This document shows, in pieces, positions 8,301 to 14,337 of a stretch of DNA of 14,414 nt; position 1 is the first letter of the stretch; each line of letters opens with the position of its first letter. Below the pieces are notes generated by a model. That model was not told the origin of the DNA and made no database searches. It worked only from the letters and a program-made list of their open reading frames with translations. The position numbers were made by a program, and so were the translations under genes. This DNA is from Pseudomonadota bacterium (GTDB lineage: Bacteria; Pseudomonadota; Gammaproteobacteria; Xanthomonadales; Xanthomonadaceae), in the NCBI GenBank assembly GCA_023391775.1, contig JAEWAG010000409.1:1-14414 (forward strand), given 5' to 3'.

Positions 8301-8358
8301 CAAGGCACGCACCCAGCGCCACTGCCAGCGCCGCTTTCCTCACGATCCTGCTGTTCAT
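5326..8358 (-). CDS. TonB-dependent outer-membrane receptor, Oar-like with carboxypeptidase-regulatory domain
   Basis: The 1010-residue protein has a signal peptide (1-28, ...APVVMA before QS), a carboxypeptidase-regulatory-like beta domain (about 30-105, containing DGSYRLSQLPVGNYRLQV-type strands), a TonB-box-like AIEVVGSR (116-123), a plug domain (about 130-245, with DVSYINGL-like and GGYSVEVGRSTGGVINAVT motifs) and a long barrel ending in ...VVTWNF with the terminal phenylalanine needed for barrel assembly. It should import a large solute across the outer membrane with energy from TonB. Several extracellular-loop-like stretches carry cysteine pairs (for example WICVANC). The start at 8358 shares ATGA with the stop of the transglutaminase-like gene; GGGAG lies 10 nt upstream. 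The substrate is unknown. The surrounding peptidases suggest cell-wall peptides, but this is inference, since Xanthomonadaceae have many such receptors. Confidence 0.95.
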   Translation of the reverse strand: MNSRIVRKAALAVALGACLGTMAPVVMAQSATGAVAGRATAGDQLVLTSQQTGLSRTVTASGDGSYRLSQLPVGNYRLQVLRDGQPVGEPVEVSVALGGTTSVNLGSDGAVANLDAIEVVGSRVVNRVDVFSIETATNVSREDIARLPVPQDLSSVALLAPGVIGGNSSLGGISFGGSSIAENSVYINGLNVTDFYRRQSFSTAPFAFIDQFQIKTGGYSVEVGRSTGGVINAVTRSGSNEVRGGVEFTFEPEALSSTAEDHRFYDVDGAGNPVPVDYRSSRDRSSLVKGNVWASGPLVNDRLFLFAMYEQQQVDSGYTLNSGASWHDGDANNGFWGAKLDWNINENHLLELLAFSDEAETDTTSYAYDWDGRERGDISGVSTAESGGKSGSVTYTGRFGDNLVAKAMWGTNRSKSVVTSPSDLECAQVIINSSYNAVYTVMGRPPVSCHPSSSASVVDHHDEREVARLDFEWSLGNHLLRLGVDTETMTTDRTTFYPGPTAQRYTIYSYAPGAVLGNGAAVPAGVSAVAMGRERRDGGVFDTEASAWYIEDNWSVTQNLLLNIGVRVDSLDYKTATGSSFIKLDDLVSPRLGFSWDVRGDGRTKLFGNAGRYYLPVNNIINYTFAGGLVDEYTYYALDGWATATNPVTGTAYMNPVLGAQIGRVDDDMNIGVGDLRQSVDRDLEAMYQDEYILGFQSMIDQAWSWGVNATYRDMTHAVDDMRINALCGVRHSNLWPIANPGDKVTLWGTTDMGCAQDGWVTIDTSREGYMMAGSNQVIGYFKPERTYKGVELQIDRAWDDKWAFNASYLWSKLEGNHEGPVNSDTNYGDTGMVQHWDHPANNQRYGDLFNDHRHQVKLRGSYRLNEQWLFGGTVTALSGGPITAFGTSWPGEDSVASYTSEGSGGGTGWICVANCTAPNAEREYQYSPRGAFGRMPWIYNVGASVTWALPVEDIDLKVRLSVYNLLNDQEVINVRARYEKQPGDYRPTFGTGTRWQSPRYAQLVVTWNF

Positions 8359-9923
8359 CCCGGTGTCTCTCCCACAGTGGTGTTGGTGTCGTCCCCGCCC
8401 GTCCGATTGCTGCCGTCGGCTGGCAGCATCCGCCACTGGAACCTGTAGTCCCACTGGTCGAAATAGAGGTTTCCGCCGCGCCATTCGGCCTCGCCACGCT
8501 GCGAGTCCACGGTCTCGGAGCGGAAGTGGGTCTTGGCGGGCACGAACCCGCGCGCGTAGTCGTCGTTGAAGGCGATGCGGTAGGCGTCCAGGCCGCCCAG
8601 GTAGAACCAGCGCAGCGCCGGGTCGTCGCTTTCCAGCAGGCCGGTGGTCACGTCCATCGGCAGCCAGCCGTAGGGCGCCAGGTACAGCCAGCCCCAGTCG
8701 TGCATGTTGTCGTACCCGACCGCGTCGTCCGAGTAGGTCCAGCCGGACTGCCAGCGCGCGGGGATGCCGTTGAGCCGCAGCAGCGAGATCAGCAGCAGGG
8801 TCTGCTGGCCACAGTCTGCGTGGCCGGCGGACAGGGCGTAGTCGCTGATGTTGGAGATGGTGGAGTACTCGCGCGCGCCGGCCCAGGGAATGCGGTCCAC
8901 CGCCTCGAACAGCTTCTGCGCGATGCGGTACGGATGCGTTTCTCCGCCCACCACCTCGCGCGAAAACGCGCGCAGCTGCGGGGTGAACACCACGTGCGGC
9001 GGGCGTTCCTCCAGGTAGGGCGTCAGTGCCGGGTCGTCGCGCGGCACCGGCACCACCGCGTCCGGGTCCACGGCCACGTGGCGCGCGTGCACGATCAGCT
9101 CGTAGGTGATGGAGAACGTGGTGGCCTCGCCGGCCCGTGCGGGCGCCTCCAGGTACACGGTGCGCATGGCCGTGTCCTCCGGGGCCACCTGGCCCCCGGC
9201 GGGCGTGGTGCGCAGCAGGCGGATGTCCTCCTGCTGGCCGGCGATGGCGCGCGGGAACGGAATCCACGCACGCACCGTCTCGCCGGGCGGAACCGCGTCC
9301 GGCTTGACCACCAGCGACTGGGTCACCTCCAGCCGGCGCGGGGCCACGCTGCTGGCGCCTCCAGCCGCGGCGGCGGCAAGCACTTCGGAATGATGCGGAT
9401 GCAGGCGCTCGAACGGGCCTTCGCTGAAGGGCCGCACCGGCGGTGCCCGCCGCGCCGCCGCCTCCGGGCTGAGCCGGAACAGGTTGGAAACCGAACGGTT
9501 GAACCAGCGGCGCTGGCCGTCGATATCCATGTGTTCGATCAGGCCGGCGCGGTCCCAGGCCTCGAACTCCGCCTCGTCCAGGTCCGGGATGGACTGGCGC
9601 AGCCGCGCCAGCACCGCGGCGCGGTCCAGGCTGAAGTCCATGCGGATGCGGCGCATGCGCTCGCGTTCGAACTCCAGCGAGCACCGCTGCGTGCCCGCCG
9701 GATTCCCATCGGCGAGCAGCGCAGCGATCCGGGCCTCCGCCTCGGCAAAGCGTCCGCTGTCCACCGCCGCCACGACCTGTGGCAACGGATCGGCGCCTGC
9801 GGCCATCGCACTCCCCAGTGCGAGGCACAGCAGCGCAACGATGCCGGATCCGGCAAGGCGCCCGGCACGGACGGGGGTCCGCGTGGTGGCACATGCCGCT
9901 GGCTGGCGAAGACGGGCTTCCAC
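8355..9923 (-). CDS. exported transglutaminase-like domain protein
   Basis: The frame is open far upstream, but the credible start is GTG at 9923, with GGAAG 7 nt before it. It gives a 522-residue protein with a twin-part signal: an arginine-rich n-region, then GIVALLCLALGSAMA (27-41). No in-frame ATG serves. After an N-terminal region of unknown fold (about 45-195) comes a beta-rich segment (about 200-290, with VRAWIPFP at 217-224, typical of the domain preceding transglutaminase cores) and the papain-like core: HADCGQQTLL (C371), NMHDWGWLYL (H408) and GWLPMDV (D424), a complete Cys-His-Asp triad. Bacterial members are usually cysteine proteases or amidases rather than crosslinkers. Its stop overlaps the receptor start by 4 nt, so the two are probably translated together. 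It is the first gene of the leftward transcript and should act in the periplasm. Confidence 0.9.
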   Translation of the reverse strand: MEARLRQPAACATTRTPVRAGRLAGSGIVALLCLALGSAMAAGADPLPQVVAAVDSGRFAEAEARIAALLADGNPAGTQRCSLEFERERMRRIRMDFSLDRAAVLARLRQSIPDLDEAEFEAWDRAGLIEHMDIDGQRRWFNRSVSNLFRLSPEAAARRAPPVRPFSEGPFERLHPHHSEVLAAAAAGGASSVAPRRLEVTQSLVVKPDAVPPGETVRAWIPFPRAIAGQQEDIRLLRTTPAGGQVAPEDTAMRTVYLEAPARAGEATTFSITYELIVHARHVAVDPDAVVPVPRDDPALTPYLEERPPHVVFTPQLRAFSREVVGGETHPYRIAQKLFEAVDRIPWAGAREYSTISNISDYALSAGHADCGQQTLLLISLLRLNGIPARWQSGWTYSDDAVGYDNMHDWGWLYLAPYGWLPMDVTTGLLESDDPALRWFYLGGLDAYRIAFNDDYARGFVPAKTHFRSETVDSQRGEAEWRGGNLYFDQWDYRFQWRMLPADGSNRTGGDDTNTTVGETPG

Positions 9924-9954
9924 GACGACACTTCCCGGGTGCGGTGGTGTTGCC

Positions 9955-9983
9955 GATGTAACACGCGCTGCGCACGCGGTCAA
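9955..9983 (-). promoter_or_regulatory. probable sigma-70 promoter for the leftward series
   Basis: On the minus strand TTGACC (9983-9978) is followed after 17 bp by TACATC (9960-9955), a good -35 and a moderate -10. Transcription would begin near 9948, leaving about 25 nt of leader with the GGAAG ribosome site and the GTG start at 9923. Confidence 0.5.
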
Positions 9984-9993
9984 TAATTTATTC

Positions 9994-10022
9994 TTGACTC
10001 GGCAAATATTCGGAATAACTAT
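9994..10022 (+). promoter_or_regulatory. probable sigma-70 promoter for the rightward series
   Basis: TTGACT at 9994-9999 is close to the -35 consensus. After 16-17 bp comes TAACTAT (10016-10022), a plausible -10. The predicted start site near 10029 leaves a short leader containing AGGGGAG about 7 nt before the ATG at 10056. The -10 overlaps the palindrome at 10013-10024. Confidence 0.55.
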
Positions 10023-10024
10023 TC
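10013..10024. promoter_or_regulatory. candidate operator palindrome in the divergent control region
   Basis: GAATA-AC-TATTC is a perfect 12-bp palindrome lying over the -10 of the rightward promoter. The half-site TATTC recurs at 9989-9993 and 10007-10011, and TATTCTT at 9989-9995 is repeated at 10020-10026, 31 bp apart (about three helical turns). This AT-rich block differs sharply from its GC-rich surroundings. It is a reasonable binding site for the MurR/RpiR-type regulator encoded downstream. That pairing is inference. Confidence 0.45.
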
Positions 10025-10055
10025 TTCCGCATACCTGCCGAAGGGGAGCACCACG

Positions 10056-11513
10056 ATGAGAGCGCTGTTTGCGCGCGGAACCCTGCACGGCCGGCGCGCC
10101 ACCTGCCTGGCCCGACCGTTGCTGGCCGGCCTGCTGCTGGCGAGCACCCTGCACGCCTGGGCGGCCACCCCGGCCGCGGCCGATACGCCCACGTCGGTGA
10201 TCGGCGTCAGCCTGGCCGACCTGGAGCCGCAGCACTGGATCGGCCAGCTGGACGAGCCCCACCGGGTGATCCTGGACCGCGCGGCCATCGACGCGCAGAA
10301 CGCGCGCATGCGCGCTTCCGATGCCTCGATCCACGACATCGCCGCCCTGCCCGACCCGCTGCCGCGCGCCTGGGTGCGCGAGCGGATCGAGTCCCTCTCC
10401 AGCCTGCCCACCCGCACCCTGTACGACGAACGCGGGCAGGTGGTGCCGGCCGCCGCCCTGGCGGAGCTGCAGCGGGCAGTGGCGCTGGAGACCATCCCGG
10501 CCAGCCAGCCGACGCGCTACGGGCTGGTGGTGCATCGCGCCGCGCTGCGCGCGTTCCCGACCGCGCTGCGGGTGTTCTCCACCGCCGGGGAAACGGATAT
10601 CGACCGCTTCCAGGAATCGGCGCTGTTCCCGGGTGATGCGGTGGCGGTCCTGCATGCCAGCCGCGACGGGCAATGGCTGTTCGTGGCCAGCGAGCGCTAC
10701 ATGGCCTGGATCGAGGCGCGCCACGTGGCCGTTGGCGACCGCGCCGCGGTGCTGGGCTATGCCAGCCGTGCGCCGTACATCGTGGTCACCGGCGCCCGGG
10801 TGCGCACCACCTGGACCCCGGAGGAGCCGCGCGTTTCGGACCTGCAGCTGGAGATGGGCCTGCGCCTGCCGCTGCGCACCGGCCTGCCGCCGGAGCGCCC
10901 GGTCAACGGCCAGCATCCCTACGCCTCGCACGTGGTCGACCTGCCGGCCCGGCGCAGCGACGGCAGCCTGGAGTTCGTGCCGGCGCTGGTGCCGCGCTCG
11001 GCCGACGTGGCCAGCGACTACCTGCCCCTGACCCCGGCCAACCTGATCACTCAGGCCTTCAAGTTCCTCGGGGAGCGCTACGGCTGGGGCCACTCCTACG
11101 ACGCGCGCGACTGTAGCGGCTTCGTCTCGGAGATCTACCGCAGCTTCGGCGTGCTGGTGCCGCGCAATACCCGCGACCAGGCGGTGAGCCCGGCCCTGGA
11201 CCGCATCGGCTTCGAGCCGTCCAGCGGCCGCGACGCACGCCTGGCCGCGGTGCGCGGGCTGCAGCCCGGCGACCTGGTCTACATCCCCGGCCACGTGATG
11301 ATGGCCATCGGCCACCAGGACGGCATGGCCTACGTGATCCACGACACCAATGGCGGCGGCTGGCGCGGCGCCGATGGCAAGCGCGTGCGCGCCGCGCTCA
11401 ACGGCGTGTCGGTCACCCCGCTGGAGCCGCTGTTGTTCGACGACGACGACAGCTACGTGGACCGCATGACCAGCATCCAGCGCCTCCGCCCGCGCACCGC
11501 TTCCCGGGACTGA
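10056..11513 (+). CDS. exported SH3-NlpC/P60 endopeptidase (YkfC-like gamma-D-glutamyl-diamino acid peptidase)
   Basis: The 485-residue protein has a signal peptide (about 1-37, LLAGLLLASTLHAWA), an N-terminal region typical of the NlpC/P60 stabilising domain (about 50-145), bacterial SH3-like segments (about 155-315, with MAWIEARHVAVGDR) and a C-terminal NlpC/P60 catalytic domain (about 325-480). Catalytic residues are visible as C353 in ARDCSGFVSEIYRSFG, H413 in GHVMMAIG and H429 in VIHD. Proteins of this architecture cut the gamma-D-Glu to diamino-acid bond of stem peptides, typically those with a free L-Ala, yielding L-Ala-D-Glu. The ATG has AGGGGAG about 7 nt upstream. It is the first gene of the rightward series, three bases before the epimerase gene that would use its product. 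The signal peptide places it in the periplasm. Confidence 0.94.
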   Translation: MRALFARGTLHGRRATCLARPLLAGLLLASTLHAWAATPAAADTPTSVIGVSLADLEPQHWIGQLDEPHRVILDRAAIDAQNARMRASDASIHDIAALPDPLPRAWVRERIESLSSLPTRTLYDERGQVVPAAALAELQRAVALETIPASQPTRYGLVVHRAALRAFPTALRVFSTAGETDIDRFQESALFPGDAVAVLHASRDGQWLFVASERYMAWIEARHVAVGDRAAVLGYASRAPYIVVTGARVRTTWTPEEPRVSDLQLEMGLRLPLRTGLPPERPVNGQHPYASHVVDLPARRSDGSLEFVPALVPRSADVASDYLPLTPANLITQAFKFLGERYGWGHSYDARDCSGFVSEIYRSFGVLVPRNTRDQAVSPALDRIGFEPSSGRDARLAAVRGLQPGDLVYIPGHVMMAIGHQDGMAYVIHDTNGGGWRGADGKRVRAALNGVSVTPLEPLLFDDDDSYVDRMTSIQRLRPRTASRD

Positions 11514-11516
11514 TAC

Positions 11517-12614
11517 GTGAAAATCACCGACATCGAACTGCGCATGCTGCGCGTGCCGCTGAAGACCCCGTTCAAGACCGCGCTGCGCACGGTGGACACG
11601 GTCGAGGACATCGTGGTCCTGGTGCGCACCGACACCGGCCATACCGGCCACGGCGAAGCGCCGGCCACCGCGGTGATCACCGGCGACACCCACGGCTCGA
11701 TCGCCGCGGCCATCGAGCGCTTCATCAAGCCGCGCCTGATCGGCCAGGAGATCGCCAACCTCAACCACATCTGCGGGCTGATCCAGGGTGCGCTGGAGCG
11801 CAACACCAGCGCCAAGGCGGCGGTCGAGATCGCGGTCTACGACCTGTGGGGCCAGCTCTACGGCGCGCCGCTGTACCGCATGCTCGGCGGCGGCGACCCG
11901 GTGATCACCACCGACATCACCATCTCCGTGGACCACATCGACAAGATGGTGGCCGATTCGATTTCGGCGGTGGAGCGCGGCTTCGACTCGCTGAAGCTCA
12001 AGGTGGGCAAGGACATCGGCCTGGACATCGAGCGGGTCAAGGCCGTGCACGCGGCGGTCGAGGGCCGTGCCCTGCTGCGCCTGGACGCCAATCAGGGCTG
12101 GACGCCGAAGCAGGCGGTGTTCGCCATGCACGCGCTGGAGAACGCCGGGGTCATGCTCGAGCTGCTGGAGCAGCCGGTGAAGGCCGCGGACCTGGAAGGC
12201 CTCAAGTACGTCACCGACCGGGTGCACACCCCGGTGATGGCCGACGAGAGCGTGTTCGGCCCCGAGCAGGTGTTCGACCTGATCCAGCGCCGCGCGGCGG
12301 ACATCATCAACATCAAGCTGATGAAGACCGGCGGCCTGTCCAATGCCATCCGCATCGCCGACATCGCTTCGATCTACGGCGTGCAGTGCATGATCGGCTG
12401 CATGATCGAGTCGGCCATCTCGGTGGCTGCCGCGGTGCACCTGGCGGTGGCCAAGTCCGGCGCGATCACCAAGGTCGACCTGGACGGCCCCTCGCTGGGC
12501 CAGTTCAACCCGGTCGAGGGCGGGGTGATCTTCAACGAATCGGAGATCAGCATCACCGAGGCGCCGGGCCTGGGCATCCGCCAGATCCGCGGGCTCGAGC
12601 CGCTGGCGCCCTGA
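11517..12614 (+). CDS. L-Ala-D/L-Glu (dipeptide) epimerase, enolase superfamily
   Basis: This 365-residue cytoplasmic enzyme has no signal peptide and converts L-Ala-D-Glu to L-Ala-L-Glu so ordinary dipeptidases can finish the job. It shows every key residue of the family: K160 and K162 in LKLKVG, metal ligands D190 (DANQGW), E218 (LEQPV) and D243 (ADESV), second catalytic lysine K267 (IKLMKTGG), and the VDLDGP motif with D321 and D323, the DxD pair that binds the dipeptide amino group and marks the L-Ala-D/L-Glu type (YcjG of E. coli, YkfB of B. subtilis). The start is GTG at 11517, only three bases after the NlpC/P60 stop, so the two are surely one transcript. Specificity for another dipeptide cannot be excluded, but the context supports L-Ala-D-Glu. 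Confidence 0.95.
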   Translation: MKITDIELRMLRVPLKTPFKTALRTVDTVEDIVVLVRTDTGHTGHGEAPATAVITGDTHGSIAAAIERFIKPRLIGQEIANLNHICGLIQGALERNTSAKAAVEIAVYDLWGQLYGAPLYRMLGGGDPVITTDITISVDHIDKMVADSISAVERGFDSLKLKVGKDIGLDIERVKAVHAAVEGRALLRLDANQGWTPKQAVFAMHALENAGVMLELLEQPVKAADLEGLKYVTDRVHTPVMADESVFGPEQVFDLIQRRAADIINIKLMKTGGLSNAIRIADIASIYGVQCMIGCMIESAISVAAAVHLAVAKSGAITKVDLDGPSLGQFNPVEGGVIFNESEISITEAPGLGIRQIRGLEPLAP

Positions 12615-12643
12615 GCGCGGGTTGCCACGCGACCGCCGGCCGG

Positions 12644-13504
12644 ATGAATATCCCTGCCATGCCGCCCCTGGTGAAGATCCGTTCCGAACGTGACCAGATG
12701 TCGGCCATCGAGCGCCGCATCGCCGATTTCATCCTGGAAAACGCCCACCTGCTGCGCGACTACTCCTCGCAGCAGCTGGCCAGCGCGCTGGGGGTGAGCC
12801 AGTCCTCGGTGGTCAAGTTCAGCCAGAAATTCGGCTTCCGCGGCTACCCGGACCTGAAGTACAGCATCGGCCAGGCCCTGGCCCGCAATGGCGACTCGGC
12901 TCCGGCTGGGGAGCCGCCGGAGCCGGGCGATGCCTACGCGCGGCTGGAGGAAGGGCTGCGCCGCAGCAAGGCCGCGGCCGAGGAGGAAACCCGGCTGCTC
13001 AATCCGCGCGAGCGGATCGAGGCGATCGTCGATCTGGTCGATGGCGCCGGCAAGGTGTTCGTCTGCGGCCTGGGCGACGACGGCCTGTTCGCGCGCGAGT
13101 TCGCCATGCGCCTGTCGTTGCTGGGCGTGCTCACCGTGCACCACGCCGACCCGATCCTGATGATGGCCAACCTCTCGGCGGCCCGCCCCGGCGACGTGCT
13201 GCTGCTGTTCTCCGAGTTCGGCCAGCTGCCGCAGCTGTCCCAGCTCAGCCGCCAGTTCCAGGCGTGCGAAGGCAAGGTGGTGTCGATCACCCGGCACACC
13301 GCCAACCCGCTGCGCGCGCATGCCGATGCGGCGCTGGCGGTGTCGGCGCACGATCCGGCACCGCACGTGGCCCAGCTGCTGTACCGCTCCTCGCTGCAGT
13401 ACCTGCTGGACTTCCTGTTCGTGCTGCTGTGCCAGGCCAACCCGGAGCGGCACCGGCAGCTCAACATCAACCTGGAACGCATCCAGCACCTGCTGGATAC
13501 CTGA
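12644..13504 (+). CDS. MurR/RpiR family transcriptional regulator
   Basis: The 286-residue protein has an N-terminal RpiR helix-turn-helix domain (about 8-80), with the recognition region SSQQLASALGVSQSSVVKF (41-59) followed by GFRGYPDLK, and a C-terminal SIS (sugar isomerase) domain (about 122-265). MurR of E. coli controls MurNAc use, and family members often sit with cell-wall recycling genes. Two phosphosugar-contact loops look changed: GLGDDG (142-147), where the usual small or serine residue is acidic, and FSEFGQ (189-194) in place of SxSG-type. The ligand may therefore not be a sugar phosphate. ATG 12644 is the first good start, 29 bp after the epimerase stop; a second in-frame ATG lies at 12659 and neither has a strong ribosome site. 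It probably controls both divergent transcripts. Confidence 0.92.
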   Translation: MNIPAMPPLVKIRSERDQMSAIERRIADFILENAHLLRDYSSQQLASALGVSQSSVVKFSQKFGFRGYPDLKYSIGQALARNGDSAPAGEPPEPGDAYARLEEGLRRSKAAAEEETRLLNPRERIEAIVDLVDGAGKVFVCGLGDDGLFAREFAMRLSLLGVLTVHHADPILMMANLSAARPGDVLLLFSEFGQLPQLSQLSRQFQACEGKVVSITRHTANPLRAHADAALAVSAHDPAPHVAQLLYRSSLQYLLDFLFVLLCQANPERHRQLNINLERIQHLLDT

Positions 13505-13512
13505 CCGTGCCG

Positions 13513-14337
13513 ATGCCGACCCTTTCCCTGCTTTCCACGGTGCGCTTCCCTGCCCTGCTCCACCTCGCAGGCGCGGTGGCGCTGCTGGCCGCGATGCTGC
13601 TGCCGGCGCCGGCGCGTGCCATAGCGTCTTCTACGGGCCTGGTCGATTCGCGCCAGGTGGTGCTGGTCACCTCTGACGGCTGGGATTCGAACCAGGCAAC
13701 GCTGCGGCGGTTCGAACGCGCCGGCGACACGCAGGCGTGGCAGGAAGTGGGCGCGGCCTTCGCGGTCAGCCTGGGTCGCAACGGCAGTGCCTGGGGCACC
13801 GGCCTGCACGCACCCGCCGACCAGGCCGCAGGCCCGGTCAAGCGCGAAGGCGACGGCCGCAGCCCGGCCGGCATCTTCGGCATCGGCCAGGCTTTCGGCT
13901 ACGCAGCCGACGCCGGTCCGCTACGCCTGCGCTACGAGCAGATGGATGCCACGGACTACTGCATCGACGTGCCGGCATCGCCGCTGTACAACCGCATCGT
14001 CGATTCGCGCGACGTTGGCGCCGCCGCGGTCGAGGGCTCGACCGAGCCGATGCGGCTGGACCTGCACAAGGACGGCGACCCGCGCTACCGCCTGGGCCTG
14101 GTGATCGAACACAACACCCGCGCCGAGCCGGACCAGGGCAGCTGCATCTTCGCCCACCTGTGGCGCACGCCCGGCGAGCCGACCGCCGGCTGCACGGCCA
14201 TGGCCGATGCCGACATGGAAGCGCTGCTGGCCTGGCTGGACCCGGCCGCCCAGCCGCGCTTCGTCCTCCTTCCGGTGGCCGAGTACAGGCGACTGGCCGC
14301 GCCCTGGCAGCTGCCGCTGGTGGAGGCCTCCCGGTGA
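13513..14337 (+). CDS. exported YkuD-type L,D-transpeptidase family protein
   Basis: From the ATG at 13513 the protein is 274 residues; an in-frame GTG at 13507 would add two and has a slightly better spaced GGA. A signal peptide covers about 1-36 (LHLAGAVALLAAMLLPAPARA). The C-terminal domain has the variant YkuD signature of the COG3786-like group: IEHN with H200, CIFAHLW (211-217, H215) and PTAGCTAM (223-230) with the probable catalytic C227, in place of the classic SHGCIR. The family forms or breaks L,D bonds on peptidoglycan; this branch is poorly studied. It begins 8 bp after the regulator stop and its stop overlaps the next gene, so it is part of the rightward operon. Whether it is a transpeptidase or an L,D-carboxypeptidase cannot be told. 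Confidence 0.88.
   Translation: MPTLSLLSTVRFPALLHLAGAVALLAAMLLPAPARAIASSTGLVDSRQVVLVTSDGWDSNQATLRRFERAGDTQAWQEVGAAFAVSLGRNGSAWGTGLHAPADQAAGPVKREGDGRSPAGIFGIGQAFGYAADAGPLRLRYEQMDATDYCIDVPASPLYNRIVDSRDVGAAAVEGSTEPMRLDLHKDGDPRYRLGLVIEHNTRAEPDQGSCIFAHLWRTPGEPTAGCTAMADADMEALLAWLDPAAQPRFVLLPVAEYRRLAAPWQLPLVEASR

Noticed and set aside
5320..8448. A plus-strand open frame of over 1000 codons opposite the TonB receptor gene
   Set aside because: Its translation is a low-complexity mix of valine, alanine, histidine, arginine and glycine with no domain, as expected from antisense reading of a GC-rich gene with few stops. The receptor on the other strand has clear domains, start and ribosome site.
8359..9975. 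Upstream extension of the receptor frame through the transglutaminase-like gene
   Set aside because: The extension is arginine- and glycine-rich out-of-frame sequence; the receptor has its own ATG at 8358, ribosome site and signal peptide.
9924..12440. Upstream extension of the transglutaminase-like frame across the control region and opposite the endopeptidase and epimerase genes
   Set aside because: The added part is histidine- and arginine-rich antisense sequence. The GTG at 9923 with a GGAAG site and a following signal peptide explains the real start.
11846..12643. Long N-terminal extension of the regulator frame inside the epimerase gene
   Set aside because: It is an out-of-frame reading of the epimerase coding sequence, rich in arginine, glycine and histidine. 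The RpiR helix-turn-helix begins just after the ATG at 12644.
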